This document shows positions 12,801 through 22,363 of a stretch of 64,000 nt of DNA, one piece after another. Both the position numbers and the translations under genes were made by a program. The DNA lies in NCBI GenBank assembly GCA_944474755.1, contig OX104118.1, positions 86,535,860 through 86,599,859 of the forward strand, given 5' to 3'. Below the pieces are notes generated by a model. That model was not told where the DNA came from. It did no database searches and saw only the letters and a list, made by a program, of their open reading frames with translations. Position 1 is the stretch's first letter, and the number at the start of each line of letters is the position of its first letter. This DNA comes from Limnoperna fortunei (lineage: Eukaryota > Mollusca > Bivalvia > Mytilida > Modiolidae).

Positions 12801-15800
12801 TTTTACATTTTTTTAGATGTCAGAATAAATGAATAAATATATAAATACATATTTTTATAACTCTAAAAACTTATTTAGTTGGAGTTGCAATTTTACATCA
12901 AATAAATTTCTGCAGACATAAATTACTGTACAGTTTTGGTAAGGAGACATTTATTGCATTGCTGTTCATCTGTAATACAGCATACTAAATCATGATTTAC
13001 TGTACATTATGGGTCATCCCATTAAATATGCGGTTTATGGATGAATCACTGTCAATAAATGGCTATAGTAATTAGATTTCTAGAGTTACTAGTATGAGCC
13101 ACAACACATGTGTTTCAATAATCTTGAGAAATTATTATGCCTTTTAGTCAAGTGTTTCTCAAACATGTTTATAATTAGCCAAGAAACAGCAGTTTTTTCA
13201 TGTCTTTATATGAAGCTGAATGAGTGTCTAAGGATTAACCAGCTTCAATTCCTTTACCTAAATTAAATGTTACTATAGATTTTTTTCTATAATATAAGGG
13301 ACATGTTTAACCTGTGATCCATGCTGACAACTGCTGCATGCACTATGACTAGAGTATCCCATGTCAATATCTGCTTCACAATTTATAGGGTACATTCCAA
13401 GCCACTGGGGGTTTGAGTCGCTACCAAAGGGGAAATGTCCCGGGCTGTGTTGGGTGGCATTGTCTTCATGTTGTAATGAATAATGCTCTAAAAGAAGTTG
13501 GTTGGATTCTTCCTCCAGATTGAAGGGGTGAGGATTAGTCTCCCTTTCTTGTTGTAACGGGTGTTGTAATCCCCTGTTCATTTTCATCTGCTGGTTTCCA
13601 GAGTCAGTCATCTCATCTATAGTTTCAACTACCTGTGTCTAAAATAGTCAAATGTTTACAATTTGTTTGTGTAAAACCCAAGTTGATCGAAGGAACATAT
13701 TTTTAGACCTTTAATGAAAGAACAACTTCTTAAAGCAGTAAATCTGAGAGTGGTAGCTTATTTATTATCACAAATGAAATAAACCGTATGTTCATTTAAC
13801 AATATTATTAACCAACCAAATTATAAAAAGTTATATGGCATGTACATGCCAGAACAAAATGATATGAATGATTAATTGATAATTTTTGGGACTCGGAACA
13901 ATACCTCTGTAATTTTTGCTTGCATTACTACAGCAGCACCTTTTTCATTTGGTAAACTTGCTTCCATGAACTGGTTTCCTTCTGCCCCCTTAACTGGTAC
14001 CACTTGTTCACATCTGTTGTTAACAATAAAAAATGAATCAATGAGACATCATGGATTAAACACAAGTGTGGACACAGAAAAACGTCTCGCCTGCATTCCG
14101 CATCAGTAACGAAAATAAATTTCGTAATAAGCATTACGTAAATGCATTAAATATCAGCAGTGGCCTGTATACAAAATATTGTCACCATACCCTGCATAGT
14201 TACAGGGGAACAGCCGTAACCCAAAAACTTTAACGTAGTCGCTGGACCGTGAAATTGAGGTCAAGGTCAGGTGGAACCTACCAGACAGTCATGTACTATT
14301 CATCAGCAACCTATATACCAAATATTGTCATCCCACCATGCGTAGTTACAGAGGAACTATCGTAACCCAAAAACTTTAACGTAGTCGCTGGACCGTGAAA
14401 TTGAGGTCAAGGTCAGGTGACATCTACCAGACAGTCATGTACTAGTCATCAGCAACCTATACACCAAATATTGTCATCCTACCATGCATAGTTACAGAGG
14501 AACTGTCGTAACCCCAAAACTTTAACGTAGTCGCTGGACCATGAAATTGAGGTCAAGGTCAGGTGACACCTACCAGACAGTCATGTACTAGTCATCAGCA
14601 ACCTATACACCAAATATTGTCATCCTACCATGCATAGTTACAGAGGAACTGTCGTAACCCCAAAACTTTAACGTAGTCGCTGGACCGTGAAATTGAGGTC
14701 AAGGTCAGGTGGCACCTACCAAACAGTCATGTACTAGTCATCAGCAACCTATACACCAAATATTGTCATCCTACCATGCGTAGTTACAGAGGAACTGTCG
14801 TAACCCCAAAACTTTAACGTAGTCGCTGGACCGTGAAATTGAGGTCAAGGTCAGGTGACACCTACCAGACAGTCATGTACTAGTCATCAGCAACCTATAC
14901 ACCAAATATTGTCATCCTATCATGCATAGTTACAGAGGAACTGTCGTAACCCAAAAACTTTAACGTAGTCGCTGGACCGTGAAATTGAGGTCAAGGTCAG
15001 GTGACACCTACCAGACAGTCATGTACTAGTCATCAGCAACCTATACACCAAATATTGTCATCCTACCATGCGTAGTTACAGAGGAACTGTCGTAACCCAA
15101 GAACTTTAACGTAGTCGCTGGACCGTGAAATTGAGGTCAAGGTCAGGTGACACCTACCAGACAGTCATGTACTAGTCATCAGCAACCTATACACCAAATA
15201 TTGTCATCCTACCATGCGTAGTTACAGAGGAACTGTCGTAACCCAAAAACTTTAACGTAGTCGCTGGACCGTGAAATTGAGGTCAAGGTCAGGTGACACC
15301 TACCAGACAGTCATGTACTAGTCATCAGCAACCTATACACCAAATATTGTCATCCTACCATGAGTAGTTACAGAGGAACTGTCGTAACCCAAAAACTTTA
15401 ACGTAGTCACTGGACCGTGAAATTGAGGTCAAGGTCAAGTGACAGGTGACTGACTGGCAAGTACTCATCATAAGCTACCTCTGGACCAAATTTGATGGAC
15501 CTAGGGCTTGGGCTTACAAAGATATGAAGCAAGATGTCAAGTGTTTCGCCGCCGCCGCCGGATTCCCATACATATGTCTCGCCTCCAGCGACTTTCGTCG
15601 CAGGCGAGACAAAAACAGAAATAACTGTACATTAATATCAGCTGGGAATTATTGCAGACTTAAGAACTGCTTTAGAAACCATTTTGTATTCTGTAAACCT
15701 CTCACTCTGGACTGCTAAACAGGTTTGGAAAACCCTGACTGGTGCCCACTTCTATCAGGACAGCTACAAAATGTTATTGGGTAGGGATCTTTAGTGACCT

Positions 15801-16017
15801 ATACAGAAATGCGAAGATAATTTTATATAAGGCACTCAATTATACTAATTCATAGATGCTCTAAATATCAAATTGGAAAAACATGAGATACCAAAATGAT
15901 TTTTTTTTATCTGCATGAACAAAATATTTTCTTGTTACATACAGAACTATTTGTTTACCTTGAGGACAGCAATTTTGGGTACATTTGTATTAAAATTAAT
16001 TCTGTGTGTCTTAATGC
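3705..16017 (-). CDS. Unidentified multi-exon host gene (3' half)
   Basis: Minus-strand exons, in transcript order: 15959-16017 (tentative), 13905-14013, 13312-13638, 12653-12746, 10216-10324, 7698-7767, 6090-6123, 3705-3822 (stop TAG at 3705-3707). Every neighbouring pair is in phase except 12653/10324, where the phases (exit 1, entry 2) demand one more small exon that I did not find. The product is polar and probably disordered: a Gln/His/Asn-rich 109-residue segment with CSSCQHGSQ near its end, acidic stretches (NADEEMEDLL), a charged helical stretch (TEQEMHVRQIVKKVIKT), a TQTE motif, and a helical C-terminus ending LLQRKEYKT. I recognise no domain and assign no function. Upstream exons and the promoter are not located. 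Introns are full of mobile elements. Confidence 0.62.
3998..4084 (-). mobile_element. SINE 3' fragment
   Basis: Minus strand CCCCCAATAAAAACTGGTCA and AGCTGAAAAATTGATG. The C block of the SINE has grown to a run of about 18 (4077-4094). Confidence 0.55.
4881..5002 (+). CDS. Candidate plus-strand terminal exon
   Basis: After the acceptor tttattttag the frame reads EVNEKTINLDHEHMGCPSED and runs to a stop at 5000-5002. It is antisense to an intron of the minus gene and no partner exon is found. May be chance. Confidence 0.25.
5587..6070 (+). repeat. 70-bp tandem array, seven copies
   Basis: Units start at 5587, 5657, 5727, 5797, 5867, 5937 and 6007, exactly 70 bp apart, nearly identical except the last. 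Unit motif GATTAGTTTGAGAGGTGATA. The array ends 20 bases before the microexon at 6090. Confidence 0.9.
6090..6123 (-). CDS. 34-bp microexon of the unidentified minus-strand gene
   Basis: Acceptor ttttttccag, donor gtaagt. Completes Val with the previous exon and reads GTETKESISS plus two bases. It sits 20 bases from the end of a 70-bp tandem array (5587-6070). Confidence 0.6.
6550..7521 (+). mobile_element. 146-bp-repeat hairpin-ended element, copy 1 (5 units)
   Basis: 5' end ACAAGTGTGGACACAG, then the subterminal motif GTCTCGCCTGC, five tandem 146-bp units (about 6644-7345), a unique tail with a GC-rich CGCCGCCG stretch, and a 3' hairpin whose arms are GTCTCGCCT and AGGCGAGAC with an inner GCGAC/GTCGC stem. 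The closing arm is the complement of the 5' motif. This is the layout of Helentron-associated (HINE/pearl-type) elements. It codes for nothing and lies in an intron of the minus-strand gene. Confidence 0.75.
7698..7767 (-). CDS. Exon of the unidentified minus-strand gene
   Basis: Acceptor tttattttcag, donor gtaata. Reads ITDKATQTEKFSFPSIILK and EDCQ plus one base. Open only in the phase supplied by the exon at 10216. Confidence 0.65.
7842..7905. repeat. Pair of GC-rich hairpins
   Basis: GCGAGCACAGCTCGC and GCTGGGCAGCAGCCCGC are adjacent imperfect palindromes just after a GCTAATGCTCACT fragment. Probably a remnant of a hairpin-ended element. Confidence 0.4.
8335..8535 (+). mobile_element. 3' fragment of a tatacccc-hairpin element
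   Basis: Carries the AACAGGAAGTAGAT body motif and the terminal hairpin TATACCCCCTCTTC/GAAGTTGGGGTATA followed by ATAATT. No 5' end is seen. Confidence 0.5.
8674..9350 (+). mobile_element. ACAAGTGTGGAC element with triplicated 3' terminus
   Basis: Starts ACAAGTGTGGACTATGAGC with GATACCCC. The 3' part is a module of about 118 bp ending in the hairpin TATACCCCTCTTC/GAAGCGGGGGTATA, present three times in tandem (about 8997-9113, 9114-9233, 9234-9350). The open frames over it are repeat artefacts. Confidence 0.65.
10078..10200 (+). repeat. Dispersed repeat, copy at 10.1 kb
   Basis: Shares GGGAGTGATTCACTC, ACGAGTAATGGGAC and TATGATTATTCGTT blocks, in the same order, with 44178-44285. Class unknown. 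Confidence 0.5.
10216..10324 (-). CDS. Exon of the unidentified minus-strand gene
   Basis: Acceptor aggtttttcag, donor gtaatg. One base then 36 codons (NRYEEILTEQEMHVRQIVKK to GFTEAVE), the only open frame, exit phase 0. Its entry phase does not fit the previous exon, so an exon is missing between them. Confidence 0.6.
10410..10742 (+). repeat. Fragments of tatacccc-hairpin elements
   Basis: Contains GGGCGGACATATTGACAGACAGAC, given here only by its GACAGACAGAC core, GTGAGCTAATGCTAAC and a GGGGTATAATAA end at about 10732. A broken mosaic of the family at 8674. Confidence 0.4.
11124..11236. mobile_element. 113-bp palindromic element with 9-bp target duplication
   Basis: The arms are nearly perfect complements (TAGTCCGAGAATCCT at the tips, GCGTGG/CCACGC at the centre). 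TCATGCACA flanks it exactly on both sides (11115-11123 and 11237-11245). A 9-bp duplication is typical of Mutator-like elements. It is too small to code for anything. Confidence 0.8.
11583..12138. mobile_element. TA-flanked MITE
   Basis: Ends CTGTGGTTTC and, inverted, CTGGGGTTTC, with further inverted similarity (TATCAATTTTCGTGG/TATCAATTTTTGTGG) inward, and TA on both sides. This is mariner-like by its TA site. No coding capacity. It encloses the hairpin at 11824-11915. Confidence 0.55.
11824..11915. repeat. 33-bp-arm hairpin
   Basis: GGATTATCGGATTTCTCC and onward is matched perfectly by the inverted arm ending at 11915. The loop contains a direct repeat of TTAACTTATGGAAAT. It may be the centre of the surrounding MITE or a nested insertion. 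Confidence 0.75.
12182..12232 (+). CDS. Candidate plus-strand 51-bp exon
   Basis: Strong splice signals on both sides (attttgttttcag and gtaagagg) enclose 17 open codons (RLHNRGPTLNLLQIYIQ). It lies in an intron of the minus gene, 43 bases past a TA-flanked MITE. It could be a noncoding antisense exon. Confidence 0.3.
12653..12746 (-). CDS. Exon of the unidentified minus-strand gene
   Basis: Acceptor tttatttcag, donor gtaagg. Reads VDNAGTNTKYDDGYTECF and an acidic NADEEMEDLLFHF; ends at phase 1. Confidence 0.65.
13312..13638 (-). CDS. Largest exon of the unidentified minus-strand gene
   Basis: Acceptor gactattttag, donor gttaaa, exactly 109 codons with no stop, phase 0 at both ends. Composition is Gln/His/Asn/Ser-rich with little hydrophobic core, typical of a disordered region; two Cys pairs occur near the end (CSSC). 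Confidence 0.68.
13905..14013 (-). CDS. Exon of the unidentified minus-strand gene
   Basis: Acceptor ttaacaacag, donor gtattg. The open frame reads CEQVVPVKGAEGNQFMEAS and ends MQAKITE at phase 0. It lies just 48 bases from the 5' end of a 146-bp-repeat element. Confidence 0.6.
14062..15615 (+). mobile_element. 146-bp-repeat hairpin-ended element, copy 2 (9 units)
   Basis: Same ends as the copy at 6550, with nine 146-bp units; second to ninth start at 14301, 14447, 14593, 14739, 14885, 15031, 15177 and 15323. Units 1 and 2 carry the same diagnostic variants as in the other copies. Confidence 0.77.
15959..16017 (-). CDS. Tentative exon of the unidentified minus-strand gene
   Basis: Acceptor ggtgtatgcag, donor gtaaac, 59 bases, open in the frame (ALRHTELILIQMYPKLLSS) whose exit phase 2 suits the next exon. 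The short pyrimidine tract makes it weak. Confidence 0.35.
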
Positions 16018-16611
16018 CTGCATACACCAAATAGTGTGTTCCCAGCTCAAAAGTGTGTTTTTTTTAACTTATATAAAACTTGAAGGTTAAGGTCATAGGA
16101 ATGTCATTTTGTATAATCTGCCTCACTCCAATGAATATTCATACCAATTATCCCAGTATCAGTATTATTAATGGGATTTGATTGGTCAGTTACACATCTT
16201 TACAAAACCAATATTCCCAGGTTGCTAAGTCATATACCTGAGCCTATTACCCGAGTTTGTTACAAACCATTAATTTCACAATAGTATGTGTGATGTGTTG
16301 ATAGTAGAAATGGAAATTGGTTTGTTCATATACATTATGATGAAATCTTGGACAAAAGGTCCAAATGTGTTTTATTTTCAGCAGGAAAAGAAACAAAAAA
16401 TATGCAGTTTGACAAACAATGAATTCATACCATTATGACGTCTCTGAGTGACAATCGGCACCAAAACTAAATTTTTCAACATCTGTTTGAATCCAACAAA
16501 ACAACTGTTTTTTCAAGAACTATTGGGTAGTACCATACATCTTGTAAAAAAGCATCAAATTTCAATCCAACTTTTTTTGATAATGATGAAAATGTTACAT
16601 TAGGCCTCACT

Positions 16612-17150
16612 CTGCCTCATAAGACACAGTCTCGTAAGAATGTTGGCCTCATAAGAAAGGTAGTCTCATAACAATGGGGGTATCATAGGACAGGTGGCCT
16701 CATTAGAAAGTGGTCTCTAACGACAGGTGGCCTTCTAAGAACGGTAGTCTCATAACTAAGGTGGTCTCATAGAAATGTTGGCCTCAGAAGAACGGTGATC
16801 TCATAAGACAGGTGGCCTCATAAGAACGGTGGTGTATTAAGAAAGGTGGTCTTATAAACAGCTGGTCTCATCATAAGACATATGGTCTAATAAGACAGGT
16901 GGTCTGATAAGAATGTTGGCCTCGTAAGACATGTGGTCTCATAAGACAGGTGGCCTATGTCAGAAGACATGTGGCATTGTAAGAACAATGGTCTAATAAG
17001 ACAGGTGGTCTGATAAGAAAGGTGACCTCATAAGACAAGTGCTCTCATAAGTCAGGTGGTCTCATAAGAATGTTGGCTTCAGAAGAACAGTGATCTCAAA
17101 AGAACATTGGCATAAGAAGAATGATGATCTCTTATTACAGGTTTAGAGGT
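16612..17150 (+). repeat. Degenerate minisatellite, unit about 19-20 bp
   Basis: Alternating variants of CTCATAAGACAGGTGGC and CTCATAAGAACGGTGGT recur more than 25 times with much substitution, so the array is old. It contains no open frame. Confidence 0.75.
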
Positions 17151-17179
17151 TAGAAACTAACTATGTACACTATATTCTA

Positions 17180-18440
17180 ACAAGTGTGGACACAGAAAAA
17201 CGTCTCGCCTGCATTCCGCATCAGTAACGAAAATAAATTTCGTCATAAGCATTACTTAAATAGCATTAAATATCAGCAGCGGCCTGTATACAAAATATTG
17301 TCACCATACCCTGCATAGTTACAGGGGAACAGCCGTAACCCAAAAACTTTAACGTAGTCACTGGACCATGAAATTGAGGTCAAGGTCAGGTGGAACCTAC
17401 CAGACAGTCATGTACTATTAATCAGCAACCTATATACCAAATATTGTCATCCTACCATGCGTAGTTACAGAGGAACTATCGTAACCCAAAAACTTTAACG
17501 CAGTCGCTGGACCGTGAAATTGAGGTCAAGGTCAGGTGACACCTACCAGACAGTCATGTACTAGTCATCAGCAACCTATACACCTAATATTGTCATCCTA
17601 CCATGCATAGTTACAGAGGAACTGTCGTAACCCCAAAACTTTAACGTGGTCGCTGGACCGTGAAATTGAGGTCAAGGTCAGGTGACACCTACCAGACAGT
17701 CATGTACTAGTCATCAGCAACCTATACACCAAATATTGTCATCCTACCATGTGTAGTTACAGAGGAACTGTCGTAACCCAAAAACTTTAACGTAGTCGCT
17801 GGACCGTGAAATTGAGGTCAAGGTCAGGTGACACCTACCAGACAGTCATGTACTAGTCATCAGCAACCTATACACCAAATATTGTCATCCTACCATGCGT
17901 AGTTACAGAGGAACTGTCGTAACCCAAAAACTTTAACGTAGTCGCTGGACCGTGAAATTGAGGTCAAGGTCAGGTGACACCTACCAGACAGTCATGTACT
18001 AGTCATCAGCAACCTATACACCAAATATTGTCATCCTACCATGCGTAGTTACAGAGGAACTGTCGTAACCCAAAAACTTTAACGTAGTCGCTGGACCGTG
18101 AAATTGAGGTCAAGGTCAGGTGACACCTACCAGACAGTCATGTACTAGTCATCAGCAACCTATACACCAAATATTGTCATCCTACCATGCATAGTTACAG
18201 AGGAACTGTCGTAACTCAAAAACTTGAACGTAGTCACTGGACCGTGAAATTGAGGTCAAGGTCAGGTGACAGGTGACTGACTGTCAAGTACTCATCGTAA
18301 GCTACCTCTGTACCAAATTTGATGGACCTAGGGCTTGGGCTTACAAAGATATGAAGCAAGATGTCAAGTGTTTACGCCGCCGCCGGATTCCCATACATAT
18401 GTCTCGCCTCCAGCGACTTTCGTCGCAGGCGAGACAAAAA
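17180..18440 (+). mobile_element. 146-bp-repeat hairpin-ended element, copy 3 (7 units)
   Basis: Same ends, seven 146-bp units (second to seventh start at 17420, 17566, 17712, 17858, 18004, 18150). It follows directly on the degenerate 19-20-bp array at 16612-17150. Confidence 0.77.
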
Positions 18441-19030
18441 TAATATTAGACAACATCATGCAGGTCTGTTGAGCAGGTTTGGTTGCATGATCATCTGTGA
18501 CCTTCAAGGCCATGATCATGAGAAAATCAACAGTAAAATATCATGTAAATGACACTTTGCCATGCTATAAAGCAAATATAATGTTTGGAAGCTTGAGAGA
18601 CAAAACAATTCTTGTTGGACAAGCTACCCATTGAAAACAAAATCCAATAATTTATACTGAAAGTCTGGAAGATTTTAACAGAACAATACAAATATTTTAG
18701 ATGAATTAAAGAATTTGTTTTCCTTAACAACTGAATTTGAACCTCTATAGCAAGGACAACTGATATTTTATTCTAGTAGTGGTATCTTTTTCATCAGCGT
18801 GTCAAATTATCTGTGCAACTGACACAAATAGTAGTACCCCAGTTATCTGGTTATGTTCGAAAGCATATTTTTACTTCTGTATCCTAAATTGCTTTTACAT
18901 GTTTTAATACTGGCATTAAATTTGTTTCTCTGAATAATGTGTTTGCACATACACAGGTCCTCATTTCAATACTGATTTTTCACGTTTAATAATAAATGGT
19001 TTTAATTTTTCTATGATTCCAAAATAAACA
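18441..19030. other. No gene or repeat recognised
   Basis: AT-rich DNA between a hairpin-ended element and a LINE fragment. No convincing splice-bounded exon on either strand. Confidence 0.5.
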
Positions 19031-20202
19031 TACTTTTATGCAGATGATATTGTTTTACGATCTCAAAGTAAAGAGGGACTACAAAAATCACTTAACATTT
19101 TATATGAATTTTGTGCAACCTGGAAATTACAAGTCAACATAAATAAATCAAAGATAATGGTATTCAATTCAAATGGTACTACTTATCAGAACCAATTTAC
19201 TTATAACAATTTAAACCTTGAAACAGTAACACATTATTGTTACTTGGGTATGGTATTGAAACACAATGGAAACTTTAATTTGGCTATAAATACCTTAATG
19301 GAAAAAGCCAGAAAAGCATGCTTTAAAATTAAAAAGGTAATAGGTATCAATAATCCTTGTAAACTTTTGGAAAAACTATTTGATTCATTAGTTATTCCCA
19401 TACTTCTATATGGAAGTGAAGTTTGGGGGGTTGACTCCTCATTCAAAGACTCCTCTGATGCATACGAAAAACTACACATCAAATTCATTAAAGAGATATT
19501 AGGAGTTCACTGTAAGGCAACAAATGATGGTTGTCGTGCAGAATTAAACAGAACTCCATTAAAAAGTAAAATTTTATTTTCTATATTTAATTTTTTCAAG
19601 CATATCCTTGATGCTGATAATACCTTACTAAAAGAAATTTATATTATCTCAAAAGAATTTAATCCTTGGGTAAAAAAGTTCAAAAAGATTATAAATAATC
19701 TTGGTTTTTCCCTTTCTAAAAAAAACCTTAGTCAAATTAAGCAACGTATACAAGATCAATGTCTTCAGGATCAAAACTCGAATATTTACAAAACAACAAA
19801 TTTAGAATTTTTTCAAAGTAAATGATGGCGACAAGACCTCCATTTGTCGATATATTACAAAACAAAGAAGATCAAGCTGCTGTTTGTAAAATCAGAATTA
19901 GTGCTCATTCACTTTTTATTGAACAAGGAAGACATCTTAATATTCCAAAAAATGAAAGGTATTGTCCGATATGTATATCAGGACAAATTGAAGATGAAAA
20001 TCATTTTCTACTAAACTGCAAAGCTTTTAAAAATCAAAGAGACACATTTAATACTAGTATACTAAATTTAATAGATAATAAAAAAGTAATTAATGCAAAT
20101 AATAAAATTTCATTTTTATTTAATAGTAATTCATACAAGATCCTTAAATTAACCTCCTTGTTCATCATAAATTGTATGAACATTAGAAAAAGCCTATTAT
20201 GA
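19031..20202 (+). pseudogene. LINE reverse transcriptase fragment
   Basis: Begins at the catalytic block (YADDIVLRSQSKEGLQ, 19037), passes the thumb (KYLG-like HYCYLGMVLKHNGN) and, after a frameshift at about 19822 where the two frames overlap at ATGA, ends with the Cys block CPICISGQIEDENHFLLNC. Related to the two LINEs at 34 and 50 kb. The 3' tail AATAAAGTATTTCTATTTG ends near 20356. Confidence 0.82.
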
Positions 20203-20782
20203 TAGATTATACTTCTTTTCTTGTTTTAATTTCATTTATGGGTCTTTATTTACAATATACAATTGTATGTCTAAATCTTTATATTTGTACACATTATATT
20301 GGGCCTTAACCATGTAATATTGATGTGTTTGTGCCAATAAAGTATTTCTATTTGTATGAACTGATATAAAAATACCTCTTATATAAACTTCCTATAGACT
20401 GCACATGCTCTGGTAACGGCATTCTATTCTTAATTCATGTGAAGAAATCTAAAAAAATGTAAGTAATAATTGGACAATAATTTGGGACTAACACATTTTG
20501 AGTACATGTCCAAGATTGCAGACCATTATTGTCAAACACGGCATCCTTGTAATACTAAATGATGTGTTTGTTTCTGTCTGAAATTGCTATTTAGTTGCTA
20601 TAAAGTGTTGTACACAAAATGACTACAAAACATTAACACCAGTCCTACCCTTTTAATTTAGCAATAGACATGTACGAAGTATATCAATTTATTATTGTTT
20701 CAATATTGAGACAACAATTATGTTCACCGAGTATTAAGCATAGAAATATAAAGTCTGCATAACATATCAAACATCACTACTA

Positions 20783-20920
20783 CTAAGTCGGCCGAGCTCT
20801 ACAACAGCGGCGCCACACATCTCTGTCCTGCATACAGGTAGCTAACTCCTTGACGGTGATGACACTGGTGTCTGATAGTCAGGTGTTTACCATCGTTGTT
20901 GGTGGGCGCCCGACTCCCAT
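20783..20920 (-). pseudogene. C-terminal LINE fragment
   Basis: Minus frame reads GRPPTTMVNT, VITVKELATCMQDRDVWRR and RARPT, followed by stop codons. The pattern ELA-x-x-x-x-DR-x-x-WRR is a common end of LINE pol proteins. Short, so tentative. Confidence 0.45.
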
Positions 20921-21248
20921 CAAACATCAAGTTTGATATATTGTTTTGCTACTTTAATTCCCTATTGTTTTACATCAATTCAATGTTTTTTATATCAGAA
21001 TTCAAATAATCAATTTTCTGATATCAAGACATCTATTTCCAATATTTTCAGAATTTTTCTGCTTTTTTTATAGGGAGGATAGTTCGATGATTTCCCAATA
21101 CCCCGGTACCTATAGGTACATGTTTATTATCTGCTGTAAATTTGAACTTCCCACTTTTGTCAAATATTTTTTGTCAGTGTCGGTAGTGAATTTCACAGCT
21201 TAACACTTTCATTACTGAATTGTTTTTTTCCGGGAGTTTCCGTAGCCG

Positions 21249-21330
21249 ATGTTTGATTCTCGCGCGCATTTACCTTGCCCTGAATTAATTAGCCATGTGC
21301 TTGATCAGACACGAGGCTTCGTGAAAAAAC
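21249..21330 (+). CDS. First coding exon of an unidentified plus-strand gene
   Basis: ATG follows a CpG-bearing segment (ccgggagtttccgtagccg). Twenty-seven codons (MFDSRAHLPCPELISHVLDQ, then TRGFVKK) and one base precede the strong donor gtaagtatct. The exit phase 1 and exon 25937-26058 fit exactly, making a Leu codon. I do not recognise the protein. A piggyBac element fills the intron that follows. Confidence 0.55.
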
Positions 21331-22089
21331 GTAAGTATCTCCGTAGTTTGGCAACATATTGTGATGAAAATTTACAGAAACGTTCTTTAAATAATGACTT
21401 CCAGTTCTATATATCATTGTCCTATGTATTTATTTTTATTTATTGAATGTATCTACGAAAACCCGTTACCAGCAAGATCGTGAATACGTACAACCGTAAT
21501 AGATTAAATTTTCGACTCGAAATTTTGCAAAGCCTATTTTTTTTACCACTTAAACTTAATAATATGGGTTCTGATAGCCAATTTCTCCGTAAAACCATTT
21601 CAATTGATACAATTATTACTAGTTGCGTCGAGAGAAGTAAATTTTGTTACGAGTCTAGTTAACGGCAGCCATTATAAAGTTTGACAAGTAAGAGTTGTCT
21701 TTCTTTATCCGTGCATAGTGCAAAAGTATGCCTATCTTCTCCCGATGCCTTATTTCGATCTCCTTTCAAGACAGAAATAAAAAAAATTAAAAACAAATGA
21801 TGAACATGCAAGGTTTATCTAGTGTGATTTTTTGTTACAATGGAGCTTTATGTGTGTTCAAAACTCCATTTTTTTCACTGTAATTGTTTTTGTACAACTT
21901 AAATACATGAATTTAAGCTAGTATTGGGAATATTTAGAGTCTGAAAACTACTTCTAAAAAATATTTGGAAAAATTAATTCTAAAATATATATAAAAAAAC
22001 CAAATTTCCCATTATTTTTTCACTTCAAGAGAGAATGAGGTAGTTTTAATGCTCACTAAATTAATCTGAGATTGTCATTTGTATCCTAT

Positions 22090-22257
22090 TTTTTATTTTG
22101 TACATTATATTGTTTCAAGTTTATTTGTTTCATTAATTATCATACTATAGTATATTCTTTTGTATACATATTGATGCTAAAATCATTGTATGTAATTGTT
22201 TGCTCTTTATGGGCCCTTTAATTGGATTAATAAAGTATTTCTATTTCTATTTCTATA
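22090..22257 (+). mobile_element. LINE 3' end only
   Basis: GGGCCCTTTAATTGGATTAA, then AATAAAG and TATTTCTATTTCTATTTCT. Same 3' layout as the LINEs at 19 and 34 kb. The 5' limit is uncertain. Confidence 0.6.
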
Positions 22258-22363
22258 CTGTATATTGATATTTGTAGATAAAATTGAAGAAAAATGGAAC
22301 CAAAGAAGATAGGATTATCTTATGTGCACTTACCAATAAAAGCAGAAATCCAGTGTTTTTTAA

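Noticed and set aside
13928..14134. 68-codon minus frame ending in QVYQMKKVLL
   Set aside because: Runs through the acceptor into a mobile element and uses a different frame from the spliced exon 13905-14013.
14301..15470. CRISPR-like regular array
   Set aside because: Units are contiguous 146-bp repeats without unique spacers, in a eukaryotic intron.
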